From contig CAZMWE010000055.1 in NCBI GenBank assembly GCA_964570005.1, positions 1 to 5,567 on the forward strand: 5,567 bases of DNA. Direction: 5' to 3'. The position numbers and the translations under genes are program-made. Under the pieces are notes generated by a model. That model was not told the origin of the DNA, made no database searches, and saw only the letters and a list, made by a program, of their open reading frames with translations. The stretch's first letter is position 1; each line of letters begins with the position of its first letter. This stretch comes from JAJZCD01 sp964570005 (lineage in GTDB: Bacteria > Patescibacteriota > Saccharimonadia > Saccharimonadales > UBA4665). Positions 5,389-5,567 of the stretch are shown here, piece by piece.

Positions 5389-5567
5389 ACAATTCCGGTG
5401 CCTTTCGTCCGGCGAATAAATGCACTTATTACTATTCCTATCCCGCCCGCGAGCGCCAGTATGGGAATGCTCATGTAGAGACCGCCTAAGAAAACTACGG
5501 CGAGCACAATGCACAGCAGGTACAGTAGTATTCGCAAGGCCAACGGCTGGCTGTTATGCCAAAAGAC
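5385..5567 (-). CDS. C-terminal 60 residues of an unknown membrane protein (5' end beyond window edge)
   Basis: An uninterrupted minus-strand frame enters from the right edge and ends at a TGA at 5385-5387. The visible 60 residues hold two hydrophobic segments, LRILLYLLCIVLAVVFLGGL (visible residues 11-30) and IPILALAGGIGIVISAFI (34-51), joined by a very short YMS turn, so they form a membrane hairpin. The end RRTKGTGIV is basic and probably cytoplasmic. The stop overlaps the ATG of the next gene by one base on each side (ATGA), a classic sign of coupled translation and of one operon. The family cannot be named from this fragment. It is real coding sequence judging from the clean frame, the hydrophobic pattern and the coupled junction. 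Confidence 0.7.
   Translation of the reverse strand, partial: VFWHNSQPLALRILLYLLCIVLAVVFLGGLYMSIPILALAGGIGIVISAFIRRTKGTGIV

Noticed and set aside
5389..5514. N-terminal extension of 42 residues on the small membrane-anchored protein.
   Set aside because: It is rich in Arg, His and Cys without a sensible pattern, would place the hydrophobic anchor internally, and overlaps the clear membrane-protein frame that ends in an ATGA junction.

Overview
Every gene I can support is on the minus strand, so the window reads right to left. The order is: the 3' end of an unknown membrane-protein gene (cut by the right edge), a small membrane-anchored protein, dnaX, dnaB, a polytopic membrane protein, ybaB/ebfC, and recR (cut by the left edge). 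Plus-strand open frames are shadows of these genes. Packing is tight: one 4-base stop/start overlap, gaps of 9 to 38 bases, and one longer gap of 78 bases before dnaX. I see no RNA gene, mobile element, CRISPR array or long repeat.

The likely source is a Patescibacteria (CPR) bacterium, most probably a Candidatus Saccharibacteria (TM7) member with G+C clearly above 50%. This is inferred from the character of DnaX (no zinc module, a short NGLPYDD-type stretch in its place), the compact layout, and clusters of housekeeping genes mixed with unknown membrane proteins. TGA is used as a stop three times and no gene needs TGA read through, so the recoded Gracilibacteria/Absconditabacteria lineages are unlikely. 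The assignment comes from memory of these families and has not been searched.

Region by region: 4918-5567 holds two translationally coupled envelope genes of unknown function. Region 1930-4839 is the replication core: DnaX (clamp-loader ATPase and tau-like organiser) followed 18 bases later by DnaB (replicative helicase). In known replisomes tau physically links polymerase and helicase. Region 707-1891 is a roughly 10-12-segment membrane protein with a distant GT-C/PMT-like look, lying between the replication and recombination genes. Region 1-672 is the widespread ybaB-recR pair, whose RecR works with RecO/RecF in loading RecA at gaps.

No new defence or mobile system is visible. The most interesting observations are: (1) RecR keeps only one of its four zinc-finger cysteines; (2) DnaX lacks its whole zinc module and has SRT in place of the SRC motif; (3) the four cytoplasmic DNA-transaction proteins contain only two cysteines in about 1180 visible residues; (4) dnaX and dnaB both have a -10-like hexamer exactly 9 bases before the ATG and no Shine-Dalgarno, suggesting leaderless or near-leaderless mRNAs, while ybaB has a textbook Shine-Dalgarno.
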